Shown here in pieces: positions 43,834-51,272 of a stretch of 64,000 nucleotides of DNA (position 1 is the first letter of the stretch; every line of letters begins with the position of its first letter). The notes below the pieces were generated by a model. The model was not told the DNA's origin and made no database searches. It worked only from the letters and a program-made list of their open reading frames with translations. The translations under genes were made by a program, and so were the position numbers. Location of the stretch: assembly GCF_040081985.1 (NCBI RefSeq), contig NZ_JBEBMH010000005.1, positions 124,001-188,000 on the forward strand, given 5' to 3'. Source of the stretch: Kumtagia yinganensis. Lineage in GTDB: Bacteria > Pseudomonadota > Alphaproteobacteria > Rhizobiales > Rhizobiaceae.

Positions 43834-44434
43834 GGGAGGGTCTCCTTTCAAGACAAATCTCGCCATTGAGAAAAGTTCTTGAAAAGAGCTGAGAAGATAG
43901 ACGCATCACCCGGAAGCGATGTCAACTGGTATGCCGGCAAAACTGCGGCCCGCTACACAGGGAAGAATACGCACCAGTGTGCACCAACAGGCACAGAGTG
44001 GAACCAGCCGGCATAGAACGGAACGAACGTCAACGAACTTAACCCATCACGATTTAGTGATATTGGGGCTCGGCCACACTTTCACCACAACAATATTGGC
44101 CCCAGGCATCGAACGTGGCCCGCTTCTCGTCGAAGAAATCGCTTCGCCTTTGCCTGTCATCTGACAGCGATAGACCGGGCGCTCGCTGGCGTCAGCGGCT
44201 GTGGCGGTATGATGGGCCGGGACGGGCCTGACGCTGCTCTACGTCCGGTTTACGTCCGCTTGACATGCCGAGACGGTTTGGCACAGGCTGAGGCCTTTCC
44301 TTCGACCGACATCGCATTCGGCTGGTTTGTTCTTGGCATCCTACAGCAACAGAATGGCAGCTTGGATCAATCTTCCCCTGCGTCCACTTCCTATTTGAGG
44401 CCGGAAGCTTCGATCAGCGAGGAAAGTTGGCGGA
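43834..44434. other. Gene-poor stretch of the element with repeat copy A
   Basis: About 600 bp between the small membrane peptide gene and the Rap1a-like gene. It should contain the promoter of the AbiJ-like operon on the minus strand. It carries the left copy of an imperfect repeat (44153-44220). No convincing gene is seen on either strand. Confidence 0.5.
44153..44220 (+). repeat. Imperfect direct repeat, copy A, flanking the Rap1a-like gene
   Basis: Shares GTCATCTGACA, then CGCTCGCTGGCGTC, then a GGCTG...GGTATGA...GCCGG tail, with the segment at 44852-44920, in the same order and nearly the same spacing. The pair brackets the Rap1a/Tai-like gene. Confidence 0.6.
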
Positions 44435-44776
44435 ATGAGAAACGAACTTATCAGAATCGTGACATCACTGGCAGTCGCGGGTATCACGATGGGTGTGACG
44501 CATGGTCCCGCTCAAGCGGGTTTTACGGATGGCAACGAGCTCAACGAGGACTGTTCCGGTGGGACGAAAGGTAGTTTCAGGAGCGGCGCTTGTATTGGTT
44601 ACGTCGCCGGTGTAGTAGATGCTGATGAGGGCATAGGCAATTGTCTTCCGTATGGCCCAAAGATGGGTCAAATTCGGGACGTCGTCAAGCAGTACCTACA
44701 AGACCATCCCGAAAGTCGGCACTATAATGCAAGCTCACTTGTTGTCATTGCCGTTCGGGAGGCTTTCTGCAAATAG
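44435..44776 (+). CDS. Rap1a/Tai-like immunity-family periplasmic protein
   Basis: A 113-aa exported protein: signal peptide with cleavage near 'AQAGF' (residue about 29), then a single domain matching the Rap1a/Tai pattern. That pattern is 'GNELNEDC', 'ACIGYVAGVVDADEG', 'CLPYGPKMGQIRDVVKQYLQ', 'HPESRHYNASSLVVIAVREAF', with four conserved cysteines (about 40, 53, 69 and 112). Members include immunity proteins against type VI amidase effectors, but many rhizobial copies are orphans with no effector nearby, as here. It is isolated in the element on the plus strand, between two imperfect repeats. Confidence 0.75.
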   Translation: MRNELIRIVTSLAVAGITMGVTHGPAQAGFTDGNELNEDCSGGTKGSFRSGACIGYVAGVVDADEGIGNCLPYGPKMGQIRDVVKQYLQDHPESRHYNASSLVVIAVREAFCK

Positions 44777-45175
44777 TGTACTTTCCGATGACGGGCCTTT
44801 GCGACGAACTTTCCAGCTTCCCTCCGAAACCCGACCCTGCGCTCCCCCTTCATCCGTCATCTGACACGCCAGCAGCGGTCGCTCGCTGGCGTCTGTGGCT
44901 GGGGTGGTATGAGCCGGCCAGCAAAGCGCTCAGCCGCGTCAGCGCCAGCGCTCGACGGCGAGCGATGGACGGTCCGGATTCCTCCGGACCGCCGGCATTT
45001 CAAGGAGAATGTATTCCAGAGCTTCAGGCTGGTAGAGGACCGGACCGCGGCCACCTGAAACCGCGGTCCTACGCCTCGCTTCGCACCAGCCGGAGGCGAC
45101 GACCTGACGCGGGGAAGGACGCGAAAACCCCGCTGGCGCTACCACCGCAAGGCTCCCCATGCGGCGGAATTTCAT
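44777..45175. other. Gene-poor stretch with two perfect hairpins
   Basis: About 400 bp between the Rap1a-like gene and the end of the phage-like operon. It contains repeat copy B and two perfect inverted repeats: GGTCCGGA-TTCC-TCCGGACC (44971-44990) and 9-bp arms GGACCGCGG/CCGCGGTCC (45042-45050 and 45061-45069). They lie between convergent genes and may serve as terminators, although neither has a clear U tract. Confidence 0.5.
44852..44920 (+). repeat. Imperfect direct repeat, copy B, flanking the Rap1a-like gene
   Basis: Right-hand partner of 44153-44220. It has an identical 11-base start (GTCATCTGACA) and 14-base middle block (CGCTCGCTGGCGTC), with a diverged intervening segment and a similar tail ending GAGCCGG. 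Confidence 0.6.
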
Positions 45176-45790
45176 TCAGTCGAACAGGCTCGGTTTGGTC
45201 CGCTGAAGCTGCCGCATGGCGTCCTGACGGGACATGCCGGTTCGGGCCAGATCATCGACCATCGCCTGAAGCTTGTTTTGGCGGACGCGGCCTTCCCGTG
45301 CCTTGCGGATGTCGGTTTCCTCGTCGGTATCGCGGTGCGACCTTGACTGGAATTTCTCGTACAGGTCGGGACGGGCGGAACGGGCGGTCTGCATGGCTAG
45401 AGTCCCGGACATCCCTGACTTCTGATAGTGCTTCGTGAGATCTTCAAAATCCGTCATTTTCCTTACCTCCTTCGCGGGGTCATCGGGATCGTCATTGGCG
45501 GCGTAGAACACGCTGCCGGGAATGTCTGCCGCCGTCATAAGCTCGGATCGGTCGGCATGATCGGAGAGCACAAAGGCCTGCCGCTGCTCCCCGTTGAGGC
45601 GGTCATAGAAGGAGCGCTCCGGGCCGGTCAGCGGACTGAATTTGAGCTTCAGGATCTCGTCGTGATCGGCGGATGAATCGCGCTTCATAATCACCGACTT
45701 GGCGTGGATGTTCGCCGGGAAATCGACGGAACTCAGTTCCGTGATCTCGAAATCTTCCATCACCCGCCGATTGAGTTTTACCCGTTCCAT
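45176..45790 (-). CDS. Phage-like protein downstream of XkdF-like protease
   Basis: A 204-aa protein. The first 40 residues ('RVMEDFEITELSSVDFPANIHAKSVIMKRD') resemble the C-terminal end of phage prohead protease/XkdF proteins, where 'SLVDRPAN'-type motifs precede a basic 'MKR'. The rest is helical and charged ('MTDFEDLTKHYQKSGMSGTLAMQTA', 'GMSRQDAMRQLQRTKPSLF') and may act like a scaffold. The ATG at 45790 follows an excellent AAGGAGG box that overlaps the end of the upstream gene. Last gene of a five-gene minus-strand operon. The function is a guess from position and motif. Confidence 0.55.
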   Translation of the reverse strand: MERVKLNRRVMEDFEITELSSVDFPANIHAKSVIMKRDSSADHDEILKLKFSPLTGPERSFYDRLNGEQRQAFVLSDHADRSELMTAADIPGSVFYAANDDPDDPAKEVRKMTDFEDLTKHYQKSGMSGTLAMQTARSARPDLYEKFQSRSHRDTDEETDIRKAREGRVRQNKLQAMVDDLARTGMSRQDAMRQLQRTKPSLFD

Positions 45791-45791
45791 A

Positions 45792-46223
45792 TCAACCTCC
45801 TTCAAGCCCGACCGAGAGGCCGGTCAATTCGCCAGACTGAAACCGATCAAGCAGGGCTGGGTCGTGCGGTCGCCAGCCGATCATCAGTCCGGTGCACGCC
45901 GACGAAATGCCCATCGACGCGGCGATCTCACTGGTGAGCGGAAACGCGAACACGACCTTGCCAGCAAGCTTGCCGTTGTGGTTAATCTCGACCCGCCGCG
46001 ATCCTTCGACGTACCGGGTCGCGGCCTTGAGCATCCCGGATTCGCTGATGTGGTCGCCCTGCAAGTCGTAGTACGGGATGTCATCAATCTTGCTGACAAT
46101 CGCCCAGCCGAACAGCAGGCCAGAATCGGCTTTGTTGGCTAACGGGTCGACATAAACCGGAAGCTGGCCCGACGGCCTTGTTCGTCGTTTCCTGAACCCT
46201 GCCCATCCGGCCATCTTCGACAT
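45792..46223 (-). CDS. XkdF-like phage serine-protease-domain protein
   Basis: A 143-aa protein resembling the putative serine protease domain of phage XkdF proteins. It shares 'GLLFGWAIVSKIDDIPYYDLQGD', 'LKAATRYVEGSRRVEINHNGK', 'KVVFAFPLTSEIA', 'GLMIGWRPHD' and the end 'FQSGELTGLSVGLEGG'. In phages such proteins process or accompany the portal/capsid genes. Here it stands without capsid or portal. It begins 2 bp after the stop of the next upstream gene, and its C-terminal continuation seems to have become the separate downstream gene. Confidence 0.65.
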   Translation of the reverse strand: MSKMAGWAGFRKRRTRPSGQLPVYVDPLANKADSGLLFGWAIVSKIDDIPYYDLQGDHISESGMLKAATRYVEGSRRVEINHNGKLAGKVVFAFPLTSEIAASMGISSACTGLMIGWRPHDPALLDRFQSGELTGLSVGLEGG

Positions 46224-46225
46224 TG

Positions 46226-46600
46226 TCAGAGCAGGCCTTTCTCGCGGTAGATTTGCTCCGGGATTGTCAACGCATGTTGGCGCCAGAGTCTGGCTTGGCG
46301 GTAGTCACCCTCGGCCTCCAATCGTTCGACGAAGGCGGCTACAACTGAGGTACGATTGGCGATGTCGATTTCGGCGACATGTCGGTCGCGTTCCTTGGCT
46401 TCCTTACGGCCTGTCGGCCTCATTAGTCGTTTGTTGGCTATCGCGAGTTCGTACTTCAGGTTCAAGGCTTCGGTGGCAATCTCGGATTGTTTATAGGACC
46501 TCGACGCTGGGTCGTTGCCGACGTCTACATTGGCCAGCTCAGCTATGCGGGCCTTGATTGCTTCGACCTGCCTGCTGACCAGTTCACGAATGAGTTTCAC
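46226..46600 (-). CDS. Unknown helical protein of the phage-like operon
   Basis: A 124-aa, highly charged, probably alpha-helical protein ('SRQVEAIKARIAELANVDVG', 'ALNLKYELAIANKRLMR', 'VEAFVERLEAEGD'-like pattern). No family is recognised. It overlaps the upstream gene by 4 bp and is followed almost directly by the XkdF-like gene, so it belongs to the same transcript. Confidence 0.6.
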   Translation of the reverse strand: MKLIRELVSRQVEAIKARIAELANVDVGNDPASRSYKQSEIATEALNLKYELAIANKRLMRPTGRKEAKERDRHVAEIDIANRTSVVAAFVERLEAEGDYRQARLWRQHALTIPEQIYREKGLL

Positions 46601-47136
46601 GTCCTTGTCTCCTTTTGGTTGTCGGGTTCGGCCAGCCGGATGCGGACTCGCTCTCTGCTCTGGCTACGATGGCGATCTGGAAGGGTTGGCATCGCGGCAT
46701 CGAGATCAGCCCTACAGGCTATTCGCTGCCATGCTTCGGTCGCGTCTGCTCCAGCCTCGACAAGGTCGCGGACAAGCTCGGCTTCGCGGACCAGTTGCCG
46801 GGCGATTTGTGCCTTGGCTCCAGCGTCCCTCGTACCGACATCCATCAGCAGGGCGTAGTGTCTGCCACCTGTCAGTATTGGGTGAAGATAGGGAGCCAGA
46901 TCGTCGGGTATATCAACATTGTTGCGCGCGTCTTCTGCAACATGCGAGTGGAGTGCTTTGCAGACAGCCAAGAGGTCCATTTGGACACCAAGGCGGTCTG
47001 CGTCTTCGATTATCAATTCCAGCAAGGCTAGTGCTTCATCCGGCATTGACAACAACTGACGGGTGAATAGCTGCTTGTCGTACCGGGCAGGGACTTTCGG
47101 TAACAAGCTTCTAAGGCTGGGAGGCAAGGTAGTCAT
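46597..47136 (-). CDS. Unknown protein of the phage-like operon
   Basis: A 179-aa soluble protein with no recognised domain. The N-terminal part is helical ('MPDEALALLELIIEDADRLG'), the middle contains 'DDLAPYLHPILTGGRHYALL', and the C-terminus is basic and rich in Arg/Gln. It overlaps both neighbours by 4 bp, consistent with translational coupling. Confidence 0.6.
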   Translation of the reverse strand: MTTLPPSLRSLLPKVPARYDKQLFTRQLLSMPDEALALLELIIEDADRLGVQMDLLAVCKALHSHVAEDARNNVDIPDDLAPYLHPILTGGRHYALLMDVGTRDAGAKAQIARQLVREAELVRDLVEAGADATEAWQRIACRADLDAAMPTLPDRHRSQSRERVRIRLAEPDNQKETRT

Positions 47137-47654
47137 CGACCTGTTGCCCCGTTAGTTCCAAAACGACCAGCCTTGATGCCTTCAATGATTGCCTCGGTAT
47201 AGTCGTGATTATGAGGAGGCGTGACGTCTTTTGTCTGGCGTCCGACATTCAAGCCCAGCGATTCGACCAACCGCCTCAATTGACTTGCGATGCGTGCATA
47301 GCTGTCCAGCCGTTCCCGGCTTGGTGCTTTGCCGTCTGCCGCCAATTGGCCAAACCGAACATCCTGATACTCCAACTCGAGTTGAAGTAGGGCGGCTCGT
47401 CGTGCCAGCGCACGCTGGCCTTCTGACAAACGATTGTCCGCGTCGCCGCCAAGGTCGGCCTCGTAGATCAGTAGAAGGTCTTTGAACCTTCTCGCCCAAG
47501 TGCTGCGCCTGTCGAGACTCGGCAGCAAATTGGTCGCAGAAGTTATTCGCGATCGACCGGGTATGGTCCGACTGCGTATCTCCGTTCGACCATAACCAGA
47601 CCTAACTGGCGTCTCGTCCTCGTCTTCTTCAATGTCTAATCTAATGCGTTCCAT
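47133..47654 (-). CDS. Possible phage terminase small-subunit-like protein
   Basis: A 173-aa protein and first gene of the phage-like operon. After a basic, disordered N-terminus, the region 'RFKDLLLIYEADLGGDADNRLSEGQRALARRAALL' to 'RLDSYARIASQLRRLVESLGL' (quoted in part) is a helical pattern seen in proteins encoded just before terminase large subunits in alphaproteobacterial phages. The C-terminus has 'HNHDYTEAIIEGIKAGRFG'. No large subunit is present in the element. The assignment is tentative. Confidence 0.4.
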   Translation of the reverse strand: MERIRLDIEEDEDETPVRSGYGRTEIRSRTIPGRSRITSATNLLPSLDRRSTWARRFKDLLLIYEADLGGDADNRLSEGQRALARRAALLQLELEYQDVRFGQLAADGKAPSRERLDSYARIASQLRRLVESLGLNVGRQTKDVTPPHNHDYTEAIIEGIKAGRFGTNGATGR

Positions 47655-48377
47655 GGGAGAAACGCTATGTTTTCCCTATATGAATTGCAACTCGGTTGGT
47701 ATTTTGCCAATGTTTACAGATGTTTACTGTCACAAAGCGACTTATAGTTAATTTGTGCTTCCAAAAATACAGCCTGTTTTTGCTTAGAAAAGTCTGGTAA
47801 CAGTCTCACTTTTCTAATCGAACTAAGCTGTCTGCAATTTTCGCTCTCTATCACCATGTCCATTTTCTATAAAAATCCTACCATTTTGTAGAACATGAAT
47901 ACAACTTTGGAACTAAGACAACTGCCTTCGTCTGAATGAGCCTTTCCGGCTTCACGCCTATCATTCATCTGGTGTTTAACCCTTTTTGTGCCCGTCCGTT
48001 TTTCTTCTTTTCCTGCCAAATCTTCAACATCCGCTCGCCGGTCATCCTTGCTGCGCGAATAGATAAAAAAATCAACTAAGAGGTGACTGTTGATTGTATT
48101 AGTTTGCCAGAGCTTGTTGCACGAAATAGTAGATTTTTGCACGAATGATCTGCGAATTGCGGCTTAACTGGTTAAGCGTGCTACGCACGCTTATTTTTTA
48201 TTTAATTTGATAGCCGTTTCTTGCACGGATTGGGTTGCAAGATCCGACTTAAATTATTAAGCGTGCTACGCACGCTTATTTTTTTATTTAATTGGGCTCT
48301 GCAAACGGTCTGTTGCAGCGACCGTTTGCAGATAGACCGAGACTTAAATACTTAAGCAACTCCCTAGCGCAACGAAC
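47655..48377. other. AT-rich non-coding region with iterated palindromes, candidate replication origin
   Basis: About 720 bp, visibly richer in A+T than the surroundings. It includes three CTTAA...TTAAG palindromes, two identical GCGTGC hairpins with T runs and one 10-bp-arm palindrome at 48163-48356, immediately beyond the primase/helicase gene. It also must hold the promoter of the phage-like operon. No convincing gene is seen; a 91-codon frame at 47867-48142 is rejected. Confidence 0.55.
48163..48356. repeat. Iterated palindrome cluster next to primase/helicase gene
   Basis: Three 14-bp palindromes share CTTAA-N4-TTAAG geometry (48163-48176, 48248-48261, 48343-48356), spaced 85 and 95 bp. 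Two identical hairpins AAGCGTGC-TAC-GCACGCTT (48174-48192 and 48259-48277), each followed by ATTTTTTATTTAATT-like DNA, partly overlap the first two. A third inverted repeat has 10-bp arms GCAAACGGTC/GACCGTTTGC (48301-48310 and 48320-48329). Confidence 0.85.
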
Positions 48378-50303
48378 TTAACTCGCTTTTTCAGGCTCCA
48401 GCTCGCCTGCTTTTCTTGCCTCCTTTACAATTTGTGAAACTCTTGCGGCCGTAAGCCCAAGCTTCTCGGCAATGTCCTTCTGCTTCATGCCTTCATGCAA
48501 CAACTCAACGACTTTGGCTCGCTTCTGCTCAGTTGCGCCACGCGAGTCTTCCACCGTCCATGTAGCAAGTCCACCGTCTTCCATGGACAGGCGTACAATC
48601 CGCGACCTCGCATCTTCCCCGGCGAAGTGTCGTGTCTTGGTGAACGTCAGCTCAAATGCCGACTCTTCGCCTCTCACAAGGTCCTTCCGCTCCGTTAGAC
48701 CTACCATCACGTCGAGAACATCTTCGCGTTTTGAACTACCTCGCGGCTTGCCCCCTTTGCCTTCATGGTGGACGAATACTACCGCCCTTCCTTGTTGACG
48801 TTGTGCCAATGCCCATTCTTGAAGCGGCATCCATGACTCGGCTTCGTTCTCGACACCCGTCCGGACTAGTGTCGATATGTTGTCCAGAACAATGACCTCG
48901 ATCCCCTCGGCCTCGATAATCTTGTTTAGAACTTCCTGGCCTTCCTTCGTCGCAATATCGGGCTTCGACAATTGGCGGTTGTAGAACTGATCTGGCGTCA
49001 GAACCCACAAGTTCTTCGATAGCCCCATGTGCGACAGCCGCTTCTGCAATGCCGCGATGCCCATTTCGCCGTCAACGAAAAGCACCCGTCTTGGCTTTTC
49101 GGCTGTCCAGCCGAGCAATTCCTTACTCTCCGCCATGGCATACGAGACAGACAACCCCAGCCAGGTTTTCGCAGAACCCCGAGCGCTGTGAATCATGGCG
49201 ATGTTGCCGACCGCAAGCCACGGCTTCATTAGGAATTCAGGAGGCGGGAAATTCATCTCGACCAGCTCATCAAGCCGGATTGCCCTTATGCCGCGATCTT
49301 TGACGCGTTTGGCCTTGCGTATCGCATCCCATAGAATGTCGGGGTCGGCATCAGAGTGAAGAAGTTCGTCGTTCCAATCTTGTCCAACTTCATCAGGTAT
49401 CGCGATGCGAACACTGGGCCGACCGATGTCATGCAGTCGTTGCGCGAGTGCGTTTGCAGCATCTTGGCCGGTTCCGCTTTCGTCGTTGTCGGCGCAGATG
49501 ATGACCGACGACGCTGCCGGGACATCGCAGACGCGCATGTTCGAAGCGTTCAAAGATGCTACCGCCGGAAGATCAGCCAGTTGCGACGCTGCTAACGTGG
49601 TCTCAATGCCCTCTGCCACGATCAACGGTCGATCTGGGTCGAGCCGGCCAAGCTGGACGTGACCGCCTTTGATCGGCCCGTACAGCTTGCGTGGATTGTC
49701 GGTCGCCAATTTGCCCGTCGCCGTCGCGTCCAGCAGCGTGATGTGAGCGCCAACCAGCTTGCCCCCCTTCGCAACCGGCAACACCATTGCCGGATAGCCT
49801 TTGCCCAGCAACCTTCTGGCATCCTTGGCCGGCAGCAGCATCGCGTTGACAGGCACAATGTCGATGCCGCGATGCCGGAGATATTCGACCGGCGCTCCAG
49901 CGTTCGCCATTGCAGCAGCGCGAAGTATCTTGAAAGCTTCGCGAAAGCGAACGGCATCTTCGTATGCAGTATCGCCGTCCTCATGCTTTCTTCGAGGCCT
50001 TGGCTTTGTCGTCGGTTTTGTCGGCCACAGACCCTTCGCCTTCAGCGCCTCAATGACAGCTTCTTGCGAGCACCCTGCGTGACATTTCACCAGAATGCGG
50101 TCGCCGTCCTGCTTCACGCTTAGACTTGGGGAATCATCCTTATGGGCCGGGCAACGGCACATACTACCTCTACCGCCTAACGCCGAAATGATTGTTTCAG
50201 CGTCGTTGCGGGGTGTCGAGGAAGAGTTTAAACTGCGCGCGCTGTTGCTTTGATGGCCCTGATCGACGTTGACGCGTCGGTCGGGGTTGCTTTTGTCACT
50301 CAT
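48378..50303 (-). CDS. Primase/helicase with Zn-finger, TOPRIM, RecA-like ATPase and HTH domains
   Basis: A 641-aa replication protein. A CHC2-like zinc motif (C51, H54, C74, C78) is followed by a TOPRIM domain ('PLIVAEGIETTLAAS', 'VIICADNDESGTG'). Next comes a RepA/DnaB-like ATPase with Walker A 'ARGSAKTWLG' and Walker B 'VLFVDGEMG', then 'VIVLDNISTLVRTG' and 'AVVFVHHEGKGGKPRGSS'. A C-terminal HTH ('MKQKDIAEKLGLTAARVSQIV') may bind DNA. The ATG at 50303 follows GGAGGCTGGTC. This architecture is typical of autonomously replicating phages, satellites and some plasmids. It overlaps the AlpA-like gene by 8 bp. Confidence 0.85.
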   Translation of the reverse strand: MSDKSNPDRRVNVDQGHQSNSARSLNSSSTPRNDAETIISALGGRGSMCRCPAHKDDSPSLSVKQDGDRILVKCHAGCSQEAVIEALKAKGLWPTKPTTKPRPRRKHEDGDTAYEDAVRFREAFKILRAAAMANAGAPVEYLRHRGIDIVPVNAMLLPAKDARRLLGKGYPAMVLPVAKGGKLVGAHITLLDATATGKLATDNPRKLYGPIKGGHVQLGRLDPDRPLIVAEGIETTLAASQLADLPAVASLNASNMRVCDVPAASSVIICADNDESGTGQDAANALAQRLHDIGRPSVRIAIPDEVGQDWNDELLHSDADPDILWDAIRKAKRVKDRGIRAIRLDELVEMNFPPPEFLMKPWLAVGNIAMIHSARGSAKTWLGLSVSYAMAESKELLGWTAEKPRRVLFVDGEMGIAALQKRLSHMGLSKNLWVLTPDQFYNRQLSKPDIATKEGQEVLNKIIEAEGIEVIVLDNISTLVRTGVENEAESWMPLQEWALAQRQQGRAVVFVHHEGKGGKPRGSSKREDVLDVMVGLTERKDLVRGEESAFELTFTKTRHFAGEDARSRIVRLSMEDGGLATWTVEDSRGATEQKRAKVVELLHEGMKQKDIAEKLGLTAARVSQIVKEARKAGELEPEKAS

Positions 50304-50529
50304 GACCAGCCTCCGGCCTCTCGGCCAACCATTTTTCGATGGTTGTTTCCTGCCAGCCATGGACATTTGGACCAAGCTGTATGGGTTTCGGCAAAACGTT
50401 GTCCTTTGCCCACCACCGCCAAATCGTCGTCGGGTCGACGCGGAGCAGCTTTGCGAGCTCGGCAGTGCGTAGAATGCGCATAGGGTGCGGTCGGTAGTCG
50501 AGGCGCACGCGAGGTAAGGATTTCTTCAC
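50296..50529 (-). CDS. AlpA-like helix-turn-helix regulator/excisionase
   Basis: A 77-aa DNA-binding protein of the AlpA/MerR-like excisionase group: 'RILRTAELAKLLRVDPTTIWRWW' is the helix-turn-helix, followed by a wing 'NVLPKPIQLG' and 'TTIEKWLAERPE'. The GTG at 50529 is taken as start because GGAG lies 8 bases upstream; an internal ATG at 50481 would remove the basic N-terminus. It is the first gene of the replication operon and may control it or assist excision. Confidence 0.8.
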   Translation of the reverse strand: MKKSLPRVRLDYRPHPMRILRTAELAKLLRVDPTTIWRWWAKDNVLPKPIQLGPNVHGWQETTIEKWLAERPEAGHE

Positions 50530-50908
50530 GGGTGTCGCTCCAAATGTTTACCAAAGCCTGCTCGCACATCAAGCAACGTGCTTGACGGGCGGTAGGCCGA
50601 CTAAGTCTGTTTGGAGGTCGATCAGATGAGCGGTAGCGAGACAACAAATGTGCCAAACACTAGCTGCTATGATCTGGCGCGCAACGCGGCCGCTATTTGT
50701 TCCGAACCGCTGCGCCCTGCCTTCCAATTCGGCAGTAAGGGCAAAATTATAGGGCTTTGCGGCGATACGCAAGCCGCCGCAGCGTCGTCAGCCGCAGTGC
50801 GATGCCCCGAGTAGGCCAATTGACCGTTGTAGCTGTCGATTCATTATATAAAAGCTATATCGATCAGCAGTTTGCGACAGAGATTGCCAATTAAGCCTTT
50901 GATTTCGT
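50530..50908. other. Right-end non-coding flank of the element
   Basis: About 380 bp between the AlpA-like gene and tRNA-Arg. It should hold the minus-strand promoter of the replication operon and the right-end integrase/excisionase binding sites. A 67-codon plus-strand frame at 50611-50814 lacks support. An AT-rich stretch (TTATATAAAAGCTATAT) lies near 50845. Confidence 0.45.
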
Positions 50909-50955
50909 TGGTGATCCCGACAGGAATCGAACCTGTGACCTACAGATTAGGAATC
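50901..50955. repeat. Right attachment site (attR) within tRNA-Arg
   Basis: Exact 55-bp direct repeat of 41083-41137. It overlaps the 3' 47 bases of the intact tRNA-Arg(CCT) gene and extends 8 bp beyond its CCA end. The element thus restores the tRNA 3' end on integration. Confidence 0.93.
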
Positions 50956-50985
50956 TGCCGCTCTATCCTACTGAGCTACGGGACC
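50909..50985 (-). tRNA. tRNA-Arg (anticodon CCT)
   Basis: A 77-nt cloverleaf on the minus strand. The acceptor stem GGTCCCG pairs with CGGGATC (one G-U), the D stem is GCTC/GAGC, the anticodon stem is GCAGA/TCTGT with loop TTCCTAA (anticodon CCT, reading AGG), and the T arm is ACAGG-TTCGATT-CCTGT. Discriminator A and an encoded CCA follow. It is the integration target of the 9.8-kb element, whose attR forms its 3' half. Confidence 0.96.
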
Positions 50986-51272
50986 AGCCAAGGCGACACA
51001 TAGCGGCTTCCGGCGGATTCGCCAACTGTTTCCGAACGGCGCTGCCGAGGAAACAGGAACGTCGAGCCCAGCGGGAGATGCGAATGGCGAAGCGCGCGAC
51101 GGCTCGCGGCGGTTTGCCATTGCCAGTGGAACCGGATGGCGACCGAGCCTTGCGGAAGCAAAGTGTTTTGGCTAAGGAGGCCGCGCATCGGCGCCGGCCT
51201 TTCCGGCGTCTCAATCGAGGCATTCCAAGGCTTCCGTGAGCCCGGGACAGTCGAACGGGGCATCCGCTTTCC

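Noticed and set aside
44435..44776. Type VI secretion effector-immunity pair
   Set aside because: The protein looks like a Rap1a/Tai immunity protein, but no amidase effector or secretion gene is present nearby.
47867..48142. 91-codon minus-strand frame in the AT-rich region
   Set aside because: It starts with GTG and lacks a ribosome-binding site. The composition fits random AT-rich DNA and the 3' part reads as low-information sequence.
48172..48293. Hairpin plus T-run units as terminators
   Set aside because: The T runs follow the hairpins only on the plus strand, where no gene ends nearby; the neighbouring genes are all on the minus strand.
50611..50814. 67-codon plus-strand frame near attR
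   Set aside because: No homology pattern is recognised, the composition is biased, and it runs against the promoter region of the AlpA-like gene.
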